Assembly (NCBI GenBank): GCA_965219515.1
Contig: OZ244776.1
Span: 868,001 to 932,000 of the forward strand
Direction: 5' to 3'
Source: Ilyomonas sp965219515
GTDB lineage: Bacteria; Bacteroidota; Bacteroidia; Chitinophagales; Chitinophagaceae
Length of the DNA: 64,000 bases
Made by a program: the position numbers and the translations under genes. Shown piece after piece: positions 63,922 through 64,000 of this stretch; positions within the stretch are counted from its first letter, which is position 1; each line of letters opens with the position of its first letter. The notes below the pieces were generated by a model, which was given only the letters and a program-made list of their open reading frames with translations, made no database searches and was not told the origin of the DNA.

Positions 63922-64000
63922 TCCCCTATAAAATTTATTTTGAAAGATTTAGTGAAGTGATGTATGTTTTGGTTTACAAAATTGGTTTTAATTGACAGAA

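Noticed and set aside
1..64000. CRISPR arrays, phage or integrative-element ends, rRNA genes, second tRNAs.
   Set aside because: No regular spaced repeats, integrase, att-like duplications, rRNA signatures or further tRNA cloverleafs were recognised by eye; a tRNAscan or CRISPR search would be decisive.

Overview
The window looks like a chromosomal segment from a Bacteroidota bacterium, probably close to Chitinophagaceae. The support is gene content: two large secreted beta-helix proteins with type IX secretion (T9SS) C-terminal sorting domains, a DUF3078 protein, bacillithiol genes (bshC and ytxJ), a miaB / sigma-54 regulator / lptE / secG gene order that I associate with this phylum, and upstream boxes of the form TAnnTTTG. 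All family assignments come from reading motifs; no database search was possible.

Layout. 1-319 is very AT-rich with an imperfect direct repeat. 320-3651 (minus) holds thiolase, signal peptidase I and cytidine deaminase. About 4246-4592 (minus) is the RNase P RNA, rnpB. 4883-11804 (plus) carries a sodium/solute symporter, an O-methyltransferase, a LysM glucosaminidase, hpt, rimO and bshC. purE (minus), a ClC channel (plus) and tRNA-Gln (minus) follow. 14175-19443 (minus) is one tight operon: miaB, mntA, hepT, sigma-54 activator, lptE, a hypothetical protein and secG. The HepT-MntA toxin-antitoxin pair sits inside otherwise housekeeping genes. 20602-29526 (minus) includes a cysteine-rich Fe-S protein, dsbD with a free DsbD-alpha domain, purQ, membrane proteins and a queuosine-precursor transporter. 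29673-41572 is a mixed region: Na+/H+ antiporter, aconitase, PspC, DinB, ytxJ with a previously unlisted 42-residue lipoprotein, an ALDH7-type dehydrogenase, pdxJ, DUF1810, a DUF748-like protein, and a secreted protein gene broken at an A7 tract.

41766-49764 contains an S9 peptidase, an FtsX-like permease, a probable protein-glutaminase, and a 1,103-bp IS903-group element. The element interrupts a metallophosphoesterase gene exactly inside its DxH motif, with a 9-bp target duplication. 50503-57306 carries two tandem paralogous T9SS beta-helix proteins of about 1,023 residues. 57471-63921 (minus) is the distal part of an exopolysaccharide cluster: GT4, Gfo/Idh/MocA oxidoreductase, a TIM-barrel-like protein, GT61, a GDP-mannose 3,5-epimerase homologue and a WecG-type transferase. 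It enters from beyond the right edge.

How the parts relate. The surface-polysaccharide cluster converges on the two cell-surface beta-helix proteins across one shared bidirectional terminator, so a link in glycan synthesis or remodelling is possible but unproven. BshC and YtxJ point to bacillithiol as a low-molecular-weight thiol. DsbD and the free alpha domain suggest an envelope thiol-redox branch. I do not see a clear, wholly new multi-gene defence or metabolic system. The best leads are the toxin-antitoxin pair wired into the miaB-secG operon, the A7 slippery gene, the apparently unexported protein-glutaminase, and the GDP-mannose epimerase with all four catalytic positions conserved.
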